Below are positions 1-8,070 of a DNA stretch of 64,000 nt, in pieces. The notes below the pieces were generated by a model, which was not told the origin of the DNA, ran no database searches, and saw only the letters and a list, made by a program, of their open reading frames with translations. Position 1 is the stretch's first letter. Each line of letters begins with the position of its first letter. Origin of the DNA: CAJOLV01 sp045631885. GTDB lineage: Bacteria > Bacillota_I > Bacilli_A > RFN20 > CAG-826. The position numbers and the translations under genes are program-made. The stretch covers positions 1-64,000 of the forward strand of contig JAZQVN010000010.1 in the NCBI GenBank assembly GCA_045631885.1. The letters run 5' to 3'.

Positions 1-1
1 T

Positions 2-3000
2 GGAGGCGGTGGCTCTCAACCATTTACACCCGCTCACGCTGGTACAAAAGCTGATCCGTATTCCGTCAGTGATGCGTATGGCTTAATCGAAGAGATGAAA
101 GATAACGAACACGGCACAGCGACCGTATACGTGACAGGTAAAATCACATCAGACGCTTCTGATATCTATTACAACAATACATATAGGAGCGCCACATTTA
201 TGATGAGTGATGGCACTAAAACAATTAAAGCGTATTCCATTTCTGGCTGCTCAGTCACAGATGGAGATGATAACTTCGTTGGTAAAGATTACGAAGTCGT
301 CGTCGGTGGCGTTTTAATTAAATACCTTGAAAATGGTAATGTTGTCCCAGAAGTTGGATATAGTAGTTCAGTTAAAAACACAACTGAATTAGTTTCTTCT
401 GTTCCACCAGGTGGACCAAAAGAAACTTTCACAATTACATTTAACTCTAATGGTGGTTCTTCTGTGGCCTCGATTAAAGTTAGAGATGGTGCTTTGCCAA
501 ATCAACCTACTAATCCAACGAGAAGTGGATATCGTTTTGATGGTTGGTTTACCGATGCTGATTTAACTCAAGCATTTGATTGGAATAAACCAATAACTGG
601 TAATATCACTTTATATGCGAAATGGACAGAAACCGCGGAAGGTAAAGCCGCCCGAGCTTTTGAAAAGTTAGATAACTTATCCAATTTAAGCGTTAACATT
701 CAAAGTGCGACAAGCTTAGGTTTAGCAGAAACCGCTGCTGCTCCTGCTAAAGCACATAAGAAATTAGCCGATGGTGCGGAAGGTGAAGAAGAATTTGAAC
801 CATCTAATACATTAGTAATGACATCTACTGATTATAAAGCGGGTGATCCAGAAGTTAACGAAGATGGAACAGTTGATGTTTCATTTAAGAAAATTGATAC
901 AACAGTCACCAGCAAAACTGTTGAAGGCGACCAAACATTAATTGCTTCTTTAAAAGATGGTGAAAATGATGATGTTGTTATCAAAGAATATGGTGGCAGC
1001 ACTATTACATTTGAATCTGATACAAAGCACGAATATCGCGTTTTAGATAAAAACGGCAAAGTGGTTCAAGATTGGTTTAAAGGTAAAGCAAATGAAACCA
1101 CAACTGATCCAATCGATGGAACATTTGTTAATTACTCATATGAACCAGTTCACGCTGGTACTTTAGAGGATCCATATTCCGTAACCGATGCTTTCTTCTT
1201 AGCGAGCGAATTAGCGGAAAATGGTCATGACAATGAAACAGTTTATGTTAAAGGAACAGTTTCTAGTTCATCCGCTGCAATCGAAGAAAAATTTAATTAC
1301 AATTATGGTAGAGGAACATTTGATATCACTGATGGGGTTCACTCAATTAGAGCTTATTCTATTAATGGTATTCACGTTTGGACTGATCAAGAAGGCTACA
1401 TTACAACTGGATATGAAGTTGTTGTTGCTGGTGTTTTAATCAAATATATGGAAAATGGCGTTGCCGTTCCTGAAGTTGGTTATAGTAAAGAGACGAGTAA
1501 TAAAACTCAATTAGTGTCTAAAACCGCTCCTCAAGGTGGTGGAAATACATTTGATCCAATTCACGCTGGTACATTAGAAGATCCATATAGTGTTACTGAT
1601 GCCTTTGGTTTAATCGACCTTATGACGGCGGGAGATTACTCTACTGAAACAGTTTATGTAAAAGGCACTATTTCTAGCCCAACAGATCAAATTACCATCA
1701 ATGATACATATCATAGTGGAACATTTATGATAACTGATGGAAATAGTACCATTAAAGCTTATTCTATTACTGGCTGTAGCAAAGATCCTAATGATGAAGG
1801 CTTTATTGATACGGGTTATGAAGTCGTCGTCGCAGGCGTATTCATTAGATATAATGATAACGGCACGATTGTTCCTGAAATTGGTTATAGCTCTTCTGCC
1901 AGTAACACCACAGCGTTAGTGTCTAAAACCGCTCCAGAAACACCATCTGAACCAGTTGATCTTTCAGAAAATACAGTTGATTCCAAAACAAAAGAATATA
2001 TAGTCGAAGCTAGATCAATTGACGCAATTGTTTCATATCCAAATTATGAAGGATTTAAATACACATTAACTGATGAAAATGATAATGTCATCGTTCCTGA
2101 AACAACTGCGACAGGTACTGCGAATATCTCTACAGATGAATCATTAATCGTCTTTGGTGGACTTACCGAAGGTAAACAATATTCGTTACATTATGAAGGT
2201 CTTGGTGAAGAGACCACAGTCGAACAAACAACTGTCGGTGGCGAAATCGATAAGATGTATGTTTATAATGAACAATTCACATTTGTTTCCTTTGTTCCTT
2301 ACGGAACTGGTAGTAGACCAGAAAAATTAGTTTATGAAAGCGATGGTATCGCTAATTACGATAGAAGAGATTACTATTCAGATGATAGTAGATTAAGCTT
2401 CATCTTTGATAACTATAGTGGCTTCATCTATTTAATTGAAAACTTCCATATTAAATATATCCATAACAATTTATTGTTATCCGCTAAAGATAATTTCGTT
2501 TATGATTTCAAGATTGATGATGAAAATAACTTAGTTATCTATGCTTTATTCACATCACCAACAATTACCGCGTTTAACTTCTTCAAAGATAAAAACGGAG
2601 TTAAAGCTATTGAAACCGATAAACTTAATGATTATGAAGCTGATACAGATACACACTTCTTTGTCGCTGAACCAAATAAAGATGATTTAACAAAGATTAG
2701 AACAAGTGGCGAATACACAAATTACGAAGTGTTTTCCGAAGCCGCGCAAGCTTCCGCACAGAAGAATTTGGAAGCTGGTAAAGGCTACACTAGTGAATTA
2801 TATGAAATCTACCGCTTTATTAGTGAATACCCTATGGCGGATTTCAAAGATGATAAGAATCAACGTTATTATCTAACCACAACTGGTGAAATTCTCTTTG
2901 TTGATTATTTAAGTGATGTTTATAAATCAATGAAAGAATTCCATATGGTTTTACCAAATAACGAAACTAGAGAACTCACCATTGCAGATCAATTCACTTC

Positions 3001-3559
3001 AGCCACTCATTATGGATGGTGGGGTGATTTAGTGAGAGTCAGCAAAGGCGTTATTTATGGATTAAGGAATTTTGATGCTTATTATCCATATCTCCAATGC
3101 CAAGGCGATATTTGGTTCTATGACTTTGCGATCAATGAAGATATCTATTTCACTGATCTTCCTGGCTTTATGGGCGGTTGTACAACATTTATCAACTGGA
3201 ATTATGTTGATCAATATGACACACTTCTCATCTATATTGGTGAAGAAAGCACTTTATATAGTTGGACTCTTGGTAATTTAGATGACTTCACCACAGAACC
3301 ATCTTATAACTGGATTAATAATGATTTATCCATTTGGGTGAATAAATTCACCATGACAGAACTATCAGATAAAGTTTTGGAAAACTGCTCATTAAGCGAT
3401 GATTATGATGCATTAGTGACACATAAAGCCACTGGTGATATCTCTTATGAAGTGGTTGTAGAAGAAGAAAATGGCGATGTTAAAGTCAAGGCTTATAAGT
3501 CTGATGAATATGTTGCCCCTGAAGTCAAGATTGTCTTACAACCAATCAATAGAGGCTAA
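2..3559 (+). CDS. Exported OB-fold-repeat protein, 5' end outside the window
   Basis: The frame is open from base 2, so the true start and signal peptide lie upstream; an internal ATG at 95 is not a credible start because conserved repeat sequence precedes it. Three OB-fold-like repeats begin with P-[IVA]-H-A-G-T and contain VYVKGT, then D-G-x-x-x-I-x-A-Y-S-I, then EVVVAGVLIKY and VPEVGYS. Between repeats 1 and 2 lies an InlB-type (Listeria-Bacteroides) repeat ending GWFTDADL and LYAKW. The last ~450 residues are aromatic-rich, beta-propeller-like and unassigned. No C-terminal membrane anchor is visible. Such OB repeats occur in secreted Firmicutes proteins, sometimes beside nucleases; the function here is unknown. 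A terminator follows, so it ends its transcript. Confidence 0.85.
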   Translation, partial: GGGGSQPFTPAHAGTKADPYSVSDAYGLIEEMKDNEHGTATVYVTGKITSDASDIYYNNTYRSATFMMSDGTKTIKAYSISGCSVTDGDDNFVGKDYEVVVGGVLIKYLENGNVVPEVGYSSSVKNTTELVSSVPPGGPKETFTITFNSNGGSSVASIKVRDGALPNQPTNPTRSGYRFDGWFTDADLTQAFDWNKPITGNITLYAKWTETAEGKAARAFEKLDNLSNLSVNIQSATSLGLAETAAAPAKAHKKLADGAEGEEEFEPSNTLVMTSTDYKAGDPEVNEDGTVDVSFKKIDTTVTSKTVEGDQTLIASLKDGENDDVVIKEYGGSTITFESDTKHEYRVLDKNGKVVQDWFKGKANETTTDPIDGTFVNYSYEPVHAGTLEDPYSVTDAFFLASELAENGHDNETVYVKGTVSSSSAAIEEKFNYNYGRGTFDITDGVHSIRAYSINGIHVWTDQEGYITTGYEVVVAGVLIKYMENGVAVPEVGYSKETSNKTQLVSKTAPQGGGNTFDPIHAGTLEDPYSVTDAFGLIDLMTAGDYSTETVYVKGTISSPTDQITINDTYHSGTFMITDGNSTIKAYSITGCSKDPNDEGFIDTGYEVVVAGVFIRYNDNGTIVPEIGYSSSASNTTALVSKTAPETPSEPVDLSENTVDSKTKEYIVEARSIDAIVSYPNYEGFKYTLTDENDNVIVPETTATGTANISTDESLIVFGGLTEGKQYSLHYEGLGEETTVEQTTVGGEIDKMYVYNEQFTFVSFVPYGTGSRPEKLVYESDGIANYDRRDYYSDDSRLSFIFDNYSGFIYLIENFHIKYIHNNLLLSAKDNFVYDFKIDDENNLVIYALFTSPTITAFNFFKDKNGVKAIETDKLNDYEADTDTHFFVAEPNKDDLTKIRTSGEYTNYEVFSEAAQASAQKNLEAGKGYTSELYEIYRFISEYPMADFKDDKNQRYYLTTTGEILFVDYLSDVYKSMKEFHMVLPNNETRELTIADQFTSATHYGWWGDLVRVSKGVIYGLRNFDAYYPYLQCQGDIWFYDFAINEDIYFTDLPGFMGGCTTFINWNYVDQYDTLLIYIGEESTLYSWTLGNLDDFTTEPSYNWINNDLSIWVNKFTMTELSDKVLENCSLSDDYDALVTHKATGDISYEVVVEEENGDVKVKAYKSDEYVAPEVKIVLQPINRG
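29..1940 (+). repeat. Three OB-fold-like protein repeats encoded in the first gene
   Basis: Copies run at about 29-415, 1145-1545 and 1555-1940. They share the order HAGT..DPYSVTDA, TVYVKGT, GTF.I.DG, EVVV.GV.I and VPE[VI]GYS. Copies 2 and 3 are nearly back to back; copy 1 is separated by the InlB-type repeat and a linker. A Gly-rich linker at bases 2-16 resembles the one before copy 3, which suggests further copies upstream of the window. Confidence 0.8.
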
Positions 3560-3585
3560 CATTAATTATTAATAATTAATAAAAT

Positions 3586-3622
3586 GGGCTACTCCTTGTA
3601 ATGGGGGTAGCTCTGTTTCTTT
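3586..3622 (+). terminator. Rho-independent terminator after the OB-repeat gene
   Basis: GGGCTACTCC pairs with GGGGTAGCTC (two G-T wobbles) around a 7-8 base loop, followed by the T-rich run TGTTTCTTT. Confidence 0.75.
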
Positions 3623-3873
3623 ATGGGTAAAAGTTGGTGAAGATATATTCAGTAAAAAAATATAAACTACAAATTGCTGTATTTGCTTTAAATGTAGTTC
3701 GTATGATAACAAGGCGGTTATCAAATAGTGTCCGCATTCCTAGATGTTATGAAAGAGGAACTAGATACAAACTTGTGTTTTGGAATGTATTCTCATTTGT
3801 TTTTGACACGTTGAACGACAAAAATATCATAATCGGACGATGTGTTAGCTGCTTTTTTCAAATAACATTAGTT
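3623..3873. other. Intergenic stretch, no supported gene
   Basis: An 85-codon plus-strand frame here has poor codon character and runs into the opposite gene. On the minus strand a short protein-like stretch, SDYDIFVVQRVKNK, ends at a TGA and is followed by stops. This could be a decayed gene fragment but is too short to assign. Confidence 0.4.
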
Positions 3874-5253
3874 TTAGTAGAAGTCCTTTAATGAAAAGGT
3901 AATATATTTATTAATTTCTATATCATTAGCAAAGCCACTTTTTGAAATAAAACCAAGTTTATAAAAATTGATATTCGGAAGATTTGATGTTTGAAAGATT
4001 TCTTCTTTGATATCACTACTATCAATCTGAGTATTTGTGTATTTACATTCGTAAGAAATAAAACCGTTTTTATCTTGTGTGACGACATCAAGTTGACGAT
4101 TGATGCCTTTTTTTTGATTGTCGTAGAAGTATTCACCAATATCAAAGAAAACAGGAGATAGTTTTCCTTGAATGTTCATTCTAATTAGGAACTCTTTCGA
4201 TATATCTTCAAATTTCGTGGGAATGTATTTTTCTATGAAATCTTCTTTTATGAAATTGTTATAGTAAAACAAAGGATCTCTTCTGAGCTCTTTATTTCTA
4301 GCGATGAATAAGTAGCGATAATAAAAATCAACAAGATTATCTTTAATAAAATATTTTATTTTCTTTTTATTGTTTCTTTCGTTTATTGGATATTTTTTAA
4401 TTATGAAATCCATGTCGATTAGTTTTTCGATGAAATAATCAGGCCTTCCTTTTCCTTGAGATTCAAAATCAGATAAGATATCAGTATATTTTTGTTTTCC
4501 TTTAATTATTTGTAGCAGTAGTTCGTTCAATAACGGAACTTTTGATGTTTCGGCCATAACGGTTTCATTTATTTCGTGTTCGCATATTGAGTCAGTTCTT
4601 ATTACTAAATCAAATATGTTATCAAGAGCGGTTTTTGTTGTATCGATAAGGCTATTAAAATACGGAACCCCTCCAAATACGCTATAAAGCATAATTTTAT
4701 CTTCTGGCGAATAGTTGGGATAAAATAAACCGCTTAAATAATAATCAAATGGTCGTAATAGAATAATGTGATTAAAACGACCATAAGAATGAGATTCCTT
4801 ACTAATCATTCTTTCCATTAAACCAACATAACTTCCGGAAACAATGAGATGAATGTGCGAATTTGTTTTGTATTTATCAATTGCTGCCGCTAATGAAGAT
4901 TCGATAGAAAAATCTTCATTCAGTAAAAAGGAAAATTCATCTAAGACAAGAACGTATTCCTCGTCAACGGATTTATAGAGTAAATAATCAAACAGCGTGT
5001 CGAAAGAATTAAAAGACATGAATTGTTCATTAAAAAAGTCTTTAACGTATGGAACAAAAAGATTTAAGTTACTTACCAAAGTAGTTTTTCTAAACTCAAA
5101 TGACAAAACTTTAAGTTTTGTTTTGGCTAAACCTTGAGTGATCAATTCAGTTTTACCAATCCTTTTTCTTCCGTAGATAAAAATACCTTGGTAACTATCT
5201 TTTTCTAGCGAATCTTTTATTTCATTAACTTCTTTTTCACGTCCGATAAACAT
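3874..5253 (-). CDS. AAA-type ATPase with C-terminal PD-(D/E)XK-like domain (ATP_bind_2/DUF234 type)
   Basis: A P-loop ATPase of the family described as predominantly archaeal. Residues 1-6 MFIGRE are the usual opening. Walker A is GRKRIGKT at residues 28-35; Walker B is VLVLDEFSFL near 120. A helical/winged-helix middle follows. The C-terminal ~120 residues carry RQLDVV then YECKYTN, which fit the D...ExK pattern of a PD-(D/E)XK nuclease fold (DUF234-like). Length (459 residues) is usual for the family. Cellular role is generally unknown, with speculation about defence, mobile DNA or surface processes. It stands alone on the minus strand, about 170 bp downstream of the methionine sulfoxide reductase gene and separated from it by a terminator. 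Confidence 0.85.
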   Translation of the reverse strand: MFIGREKEVNEIKDSLEKDSYQGIFIYGRKRIGKTELITQGLAKTKLKVLSFEFRKTTLVSNLNLFVPYVKDFFNEQFMSFNSFDTLFDYLLYKSVDEEYVLVLDEFSFLLNEDFSIESSLAAAIDKYKTNSHIHLIVSGSYVGLMERMISKESHSYGRFNHIILLRPFDYYLSGLFYPNYSPEDKIMLYSVFGGVPYFNSLIDTTKTALDNIFDLVIRTDSICEHEINETVMAETSKVPLLNELLLQIIKGKQKYTDILSDFESQGKGRPDYFIEKLIDMDFIIKKYPINERNNKKKIKYFIKDNLVDFYYRYLFIARNKELRRDPLFYYNNFIKEDFIEKYIPTKFEDISKEFLIRMNIQGKLSPVFFDIGEYFYDNQKKGINRQLDVVTQDKNGFISYECKYTNTQIDSSDIKEEIFQTSNLPNINFYKLGFISKSGFANDIEINKYITFSLKDFY

Positions 5254-5357
5254 TTCTGGTACCTCTCACAACTATATTTTAATACACTCTTCATTTTACG
5301 CAAATTTATTTTCCACAAATTGATTTTCCTAAAATTAATAATGATAAAATAATAACA

Positions 5358-5388
5358 AAAATTGGTGCAGTGAACTACTTCACTTGCA
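5358..5388 (-). terminator. Terminator after the methionine sulfoxide reductase gene
   Basis: Read on the minus strand, TGCA(A)GTGAA and TTCACTGCA pair around GTAG, followed by CCAATTTTTG. It separates this gene from the downstream ATPase. Confidence 0.65.
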
Positions 5389-5427
5389 GAAATTAGGGTC
5401 TCTTGTTAGTTATGTTGAAAACATTGT

Positions 5428-5862
5428 TTATAGTAGTGGAGCAATAACTTTACTTACTTCCTCTAATAGATGTAATTCTTTGTCTTTGAATCTATCAAAT
5501 TTAGGGGAATCTATATCAATGATTAATTTGACTTCATCATTAACTATAACGGGGACAACTATTTCGCTTTTACTTAATGATGAACAAGCGATATGACCTT
5601 TAAATTCATGAACATTAGGAACGATGATAGATTCTTTTCTTTCAAAAGAAGTACCACACACTCCTTTTCCTTTTAATATACGCGTACATGCGATATCTCC
5701 TTGGAAAGGACCTAGATATAAAGTGTTTCCCTCAACGAGATAAAAGCCCGCCCAGTTGACATCATCTAATTTATATAACAAAGCGCTTATGTTAGATAGA
5801 TTACTCACTAGTGGTAGATCTTTATCAACAATATTTCTGATTTGTTCTAATAATATGTCCAT
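5428..5862 (-). CDS. msrC: Free methionine-(R)-sulfoxide reductase (GAF domain)
   Basis: A single GAF-fold enzyme that reduces free Met-(R)-O in the cytoplasm, usually with thioredoxin as reductant. Family signatures are intact: NWAGFYL, LGPFQG, GKGVCGT, VPNVHEFKGHIAC, SEIVVPV and DIDSP. The three catalytic/resolving cysteines are C59, C69 and C93, with the same 10- and 24-residue spacing as C84/C94/C118 of the E. coli enzyme. At 144 residues it is slightly short at the N-terminus compared with about 160. It is isolated, between the recombinase and a terminator, and was probably selected for oxidative-stress repair. Confidence 0.92.
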   Translation of the reverse strand: MDILLEQIRNIVDKDLPLVSNLSNISALLYKLDDVNWAGFYLVEGNTLYLGPFQGDIACTRILKGKGVCGTSFERKESIIVPNVHEFKGHIACSSLSKSEIVVPVIVNDEVKLIIDIDSPKFDRFKDKELHLLEEVSKVIAPLL

Positions 5863-5924
5863 GTAATGATTATATATGAGTTATTAGATAATATGCACTA
5901 GGTATATAAAATGTGAGATAAGTG

Positions 5925-5978
5925 GCGGTTAAGGGGCATAAATATTTAAAAAACAAAAATATTTGTCCGTTAACTCGC
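5925..5978. repeat. Imperfect inverted repeat directly downstream of the serine recombinase
   Basis: Left arm 5925-5947 starts GCGGTTAAGGGG and ends AAATATTT. The right arm 5957-5978, read in reverse complement, starts GCGAGTTAACGG and ends AAATATTT. The loop is A-rich. On the minus strand it is not followed by a T-run, so it is not a classical terminator; it may be a recombination or regulatory structure. Confidence 0.5.
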
Positions 5979-5980
5979 AT

Positions 5981-6589
5981 TTAACTAGCAAAATCGCTAA
6001 TTGATTTATTCATGTATTTATACAAAGTATTAGGATGAACTTTCATCCTTCTAGCTATTTCTCTAATTGAATATCCTTTATTTATTAAATTATTAATAAA
6101 TTCTATTTTCCCTTCTAGTTTAGGATGTTTTCCTTTACTTCCTTTTGGTCTACCTAATATCTTTCCTTCTTTTTTAATTCTTTCTAAAGCTTCTTTAGTT
6201 CTTTGAGATATTAATTTCCTTTCTATCTCTGCAGATAAAGAAAAAGCAAAGGCTAATACTTTAGATTCAATATCATCCCCTAAATGGAAATTATCTTTAA
6301 TAGTGAGTATTAATACTCCTTTTTGCATACATAGATTAAGGATATCCATGATCATATATAAACTTCTTCCTAATCTAGATATCTCAGTGGCAATTAATAT
6401 ATCTCCATTTCTTAATATTTTTAATAACTTCCCTAACTTTCTTTTATAAACTTCTTTCCCACCAGATATAGTTTCTTCAATATATTTATTAACTGTATAT
6501 CCTTTATCACTAGCGTATTTATCAATTTCATATCTTTGATTTTCCACAGTCTGATTATCAGTGGACACTCGTAAGTAACCATATACCAT
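5981..6589 (-). CDS. Serine recombinase, DNA invertase/resolvase family
   Basis: Site-specific recombinase with an N-terminal resolvase domain (about 1-135) and a C-terminal helix-turn-helix (about 150-195, REIARRMKVHPNTLYKYM). The nucleophile is S9 in YLRVST; the downstream active-site arginines lie in EISRLGRS. The linker helix carries ERKLISQRTKEALERIKKEG and GRPKGS, typical of the Hin/Gin/Pin group. The opening VYGYLRVSTD followed by QTVENQR resembles Bacteroides Mpi-type master invertases (recalled, not searched). The AGGAGG ribosome site is about 8 bp before ATG. It lies just downstream of a surface-protein gene and near inverted repeats, so promoter inversion is a reasonable hypothesis; a resolvase role is the alternative. 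Confidence 0.88.
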   Translation of the reverse strand: MVYGYLRVSTDNQTVENQRYEIDKYASDKGYTVNKYIEETISGGKEVYKRKLGKLLKILRNGDILIATEISRLGRSLYMIMDILNLCMQKGVLILTIKDNFHLGDDIESKVLAFAFSLSAEIERKLISQRTKEALERIKKEGKILGRPKGSKGKHPKLEGKIEFINNLINKGYSIREIARRMKVHPNTLYKYMNKSISDFAS

Positions 6590-6635
6590 ATATCTATATA
6601 ACTCCTCCTATATTTACAATATAAGAAGATATAAG

Positions 6636-6664
6636 AAAAGCGAGCCCAGTAGTGGAACTCGCTT
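6636..6664 (-). terminator. Terminator after the 361-residue surface protein gene
   Basis: On the minus strand AAGCGAG pairs with CTCGCTT around a 13-base loop, ending in TTTT. The closing sequence resembles the terminator at 8026-8050 of the upstream paralogue. Confidence 0.75.
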
Positions 6665-6686
6665 AATAAATTAATTAGTAAACTAA

Positions 6687-7772
6687 TTATCTTTCTTCTT
6701 TTCTTCTACGAATGAAGAAGAATCCGCTTAAAGCGATTAAAGCGATGGTGCTAGCAATTGTAATAACAAGAATTGTAGAATTTGATTCTTTTCCAACGAT
6801 TGCCATTGGAATTCTTGCTGCGGAGAAACCTGTTCCGGAATCAAATGTTTTTCCGTTTGCCTGAGCCCATTTCTCCATTCTTTCAGAAACGCCTTCAATG
6901 CCAGTGATTTCGCTTGCTAAGGTTGGATTGTATTTAGCTGATTTACCATCAACTAATTCATTATATGCTGATGACAATGAATCATACCAACCCATAGATG
7001 TACATGAACCATCGTTTGTAGTGTGATCAAAGTGTAAATATGTTCCGACAAACAACGCTGCTTCCTCAGACACCCATTGATCTGACCAATCTGTTTTTAA
7101 AACGCAGGCATCGTTTGAAATGGTGAAGCCAGTAGTTTCTTTCTGATAACCACCTTCTCCTACATTAAATTTTGCGGTGGTATTGTAATCATAAACATAC
7201 CCTTTATATAATCTTCCACCTAACGATTCCATTTGAACGCCAGGGAAAACTGTAGAGTAATGACCATCCCCTTCTCCACCATATGCGTGAATAAAGATAT
7301 TGTCAGAATATAAATATTTATCTTTGTTTAGAAAATAAATTTCTTTTGCTGGTGCGACATAATCATATTTGCCACCAAAACTTTTATCATCGTTTAACCA
7401 AAAAGCATTATCAGAGTCTGCGGTTAAAGAAGTAACATTTAAATCTTTAGATTTGTGGGCATCGCTACCATCGGAAACAATAAATTGTGTGTAAGAAGTT
7501 ACATCAATTGATAATTTCCATATTTTTTGACTTAAGTTATTCATCCAACCAGTCTTTGAACCGGCGACACCGGGATAATCTGCGTTATGTCCACCTGCTC
7601 CCCATGCATAGATTTTGACATCACCCCAATCCGACGGAGCGGAAAAGAAGTATTCGCTATCCGCGGCCTTTGCTTCTTTAACTTCACCTTTGCCTAAACT
7701 TAATCCGGCACCTAAGCCCAATCCTACGGCTAAAGATAAGCCTAATGTAATAAATAGATTTTTAACTTTCAT
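6687..7772 (-). CDS. Membrane-anchored surface protein with two CBM26-like starch-binding modules
   Basis: Signal peptide of the island's common type (MKVKNLFITLGLSLAVGLG, cleavage after EAKA near residue 36). Module 1 (about 40-135) has YFFSAPSDWGDVKIYAW and PGVAG; module 2 (about 145-245) has IFIHAYGGEGD, FPGVQM and GYVYDY. Both match the Trp/Tyr-rich CBM26-type starch-binding pattern. The C-terminus has a ~20-residue hydrophobic helix (ILVITIASTIALIALSGFF) and the basic tail RRRKEER, anchoring it in the membrane; no LPXTG motif is present. Likely role: holding starch at the cell surface. It has its own promoter and a structured leader shared with the next paralogue. No enzyme domain is visible. 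Confidence 0.8.
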   Translation of the reverse strand: MKVKNLFITLGLSLAVGLGLGAGLSLGKGEVKEAKAADSEYFFSAPSDWGDVKIYAWGAGGHNADYPGVAGSKTGWMNNLSQKIWKLSIDVTSYTQFIVSDGSDAHKSKDLNVTSLTADSDNAFWLNDDKSFGGKYDYVAPAKEIYFLNKDKYLYSDNIFIHAYGGEGDGHYSTVFPGVQMESLGGRLYKGYVYDYNTTAKFNVGEGGYQKETTGFTISNDACVLKTDWSDQWVSEEAALFVGTYLHFDHTTNDGSCTSMGWYDSLSSAYNELVDGKSAKYNPTLASEITGIEGVSERMEKWAQANGKTFDSGTGFSAARIPMAIVGKESNSTILVITIASTIALIALSGFFFIRRRKEER

Positions 7773-7775
7773 ATT

Positions 7776-7900
7776 TATCCTTTTCAGTTATTAATAACCC
7801 CTAATAACTAATCCTTTCTAATTTAGATTATTTGTTATGGTTATCATAAGTATTAAACCTATGGGGTTGGATTGATATCTTTACCGATGAATAGATACTA
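7776..7900 (-). promoter_or_regulatory. Structured 5' leader shared by two surface genes (copy A)
   Basis: Read on the minus strand: AACCCC, then hairpin ATAGGT-TTAAT-ACTTAT (7862-7846), then GATAACC, GAAAGGATTA and AGGGG (7798-7801 on the complement). The same order occurs before the gene at 8071-10185, with a different stem sequence that still pairs. ACCCC and GGGGT could form a long-range pairing. Confidence 0.5.
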
Positions 7901-7944
7901 CCAACATTACATAACGTTATTAAAAATAACATTAATTAGTTAAA

Positions 7945-7973
7945 ATGATAGTCTTTTTCTCCTTTTATGTAAA
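7945..7973 (-). promoter_or_regulatory. Sigma-A-type promoter for the 361-residue surface protein
   Basis: On the minus strand TTTACA, 17-bp spacer, TATCAT. This predicts a leader of about 165 nt that includes the conserved structured element. Confidence 0.6.
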
Positions 7974-8025
7974 TAAAAAGATAGATATTTGCACATTTTA
8001 TTAACAAAAGTAGTGGATTCACATT

Positions 8026-8050
8026 AAAAGCGAGCCAAAATGAGCCCGCT
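8026..8050 (-). terminator. Terminator after the 704-residue surface protein gene
   Basis: On the minus strand AGCGGGC pairs with GCTCGCT around a short loop, then TTTT. The remaining ~300-bp gap up to 7773 holds the promoter and leader of the next gene. Confidence 0.7.
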
Positions 8051-8070
8051 TAATGGTGGTTTGGTTGATA

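Noticed and set aside
3634..3891. 85-codon plus-strand frame
   Set aside because: No ribosome site, overlaps the 3' end of the opposite ATPase gene, Cys/Val/Arg-rich composition unlike real proteins here.
5981..6589. Recombinase as part of an insertion sequence or IS607-type transposon
   Set aside because: No TnpB partner, no terminal inverted repeats flanking it and no target duplication seen; the protein has the invertase domain order with a C-terminal HTH.
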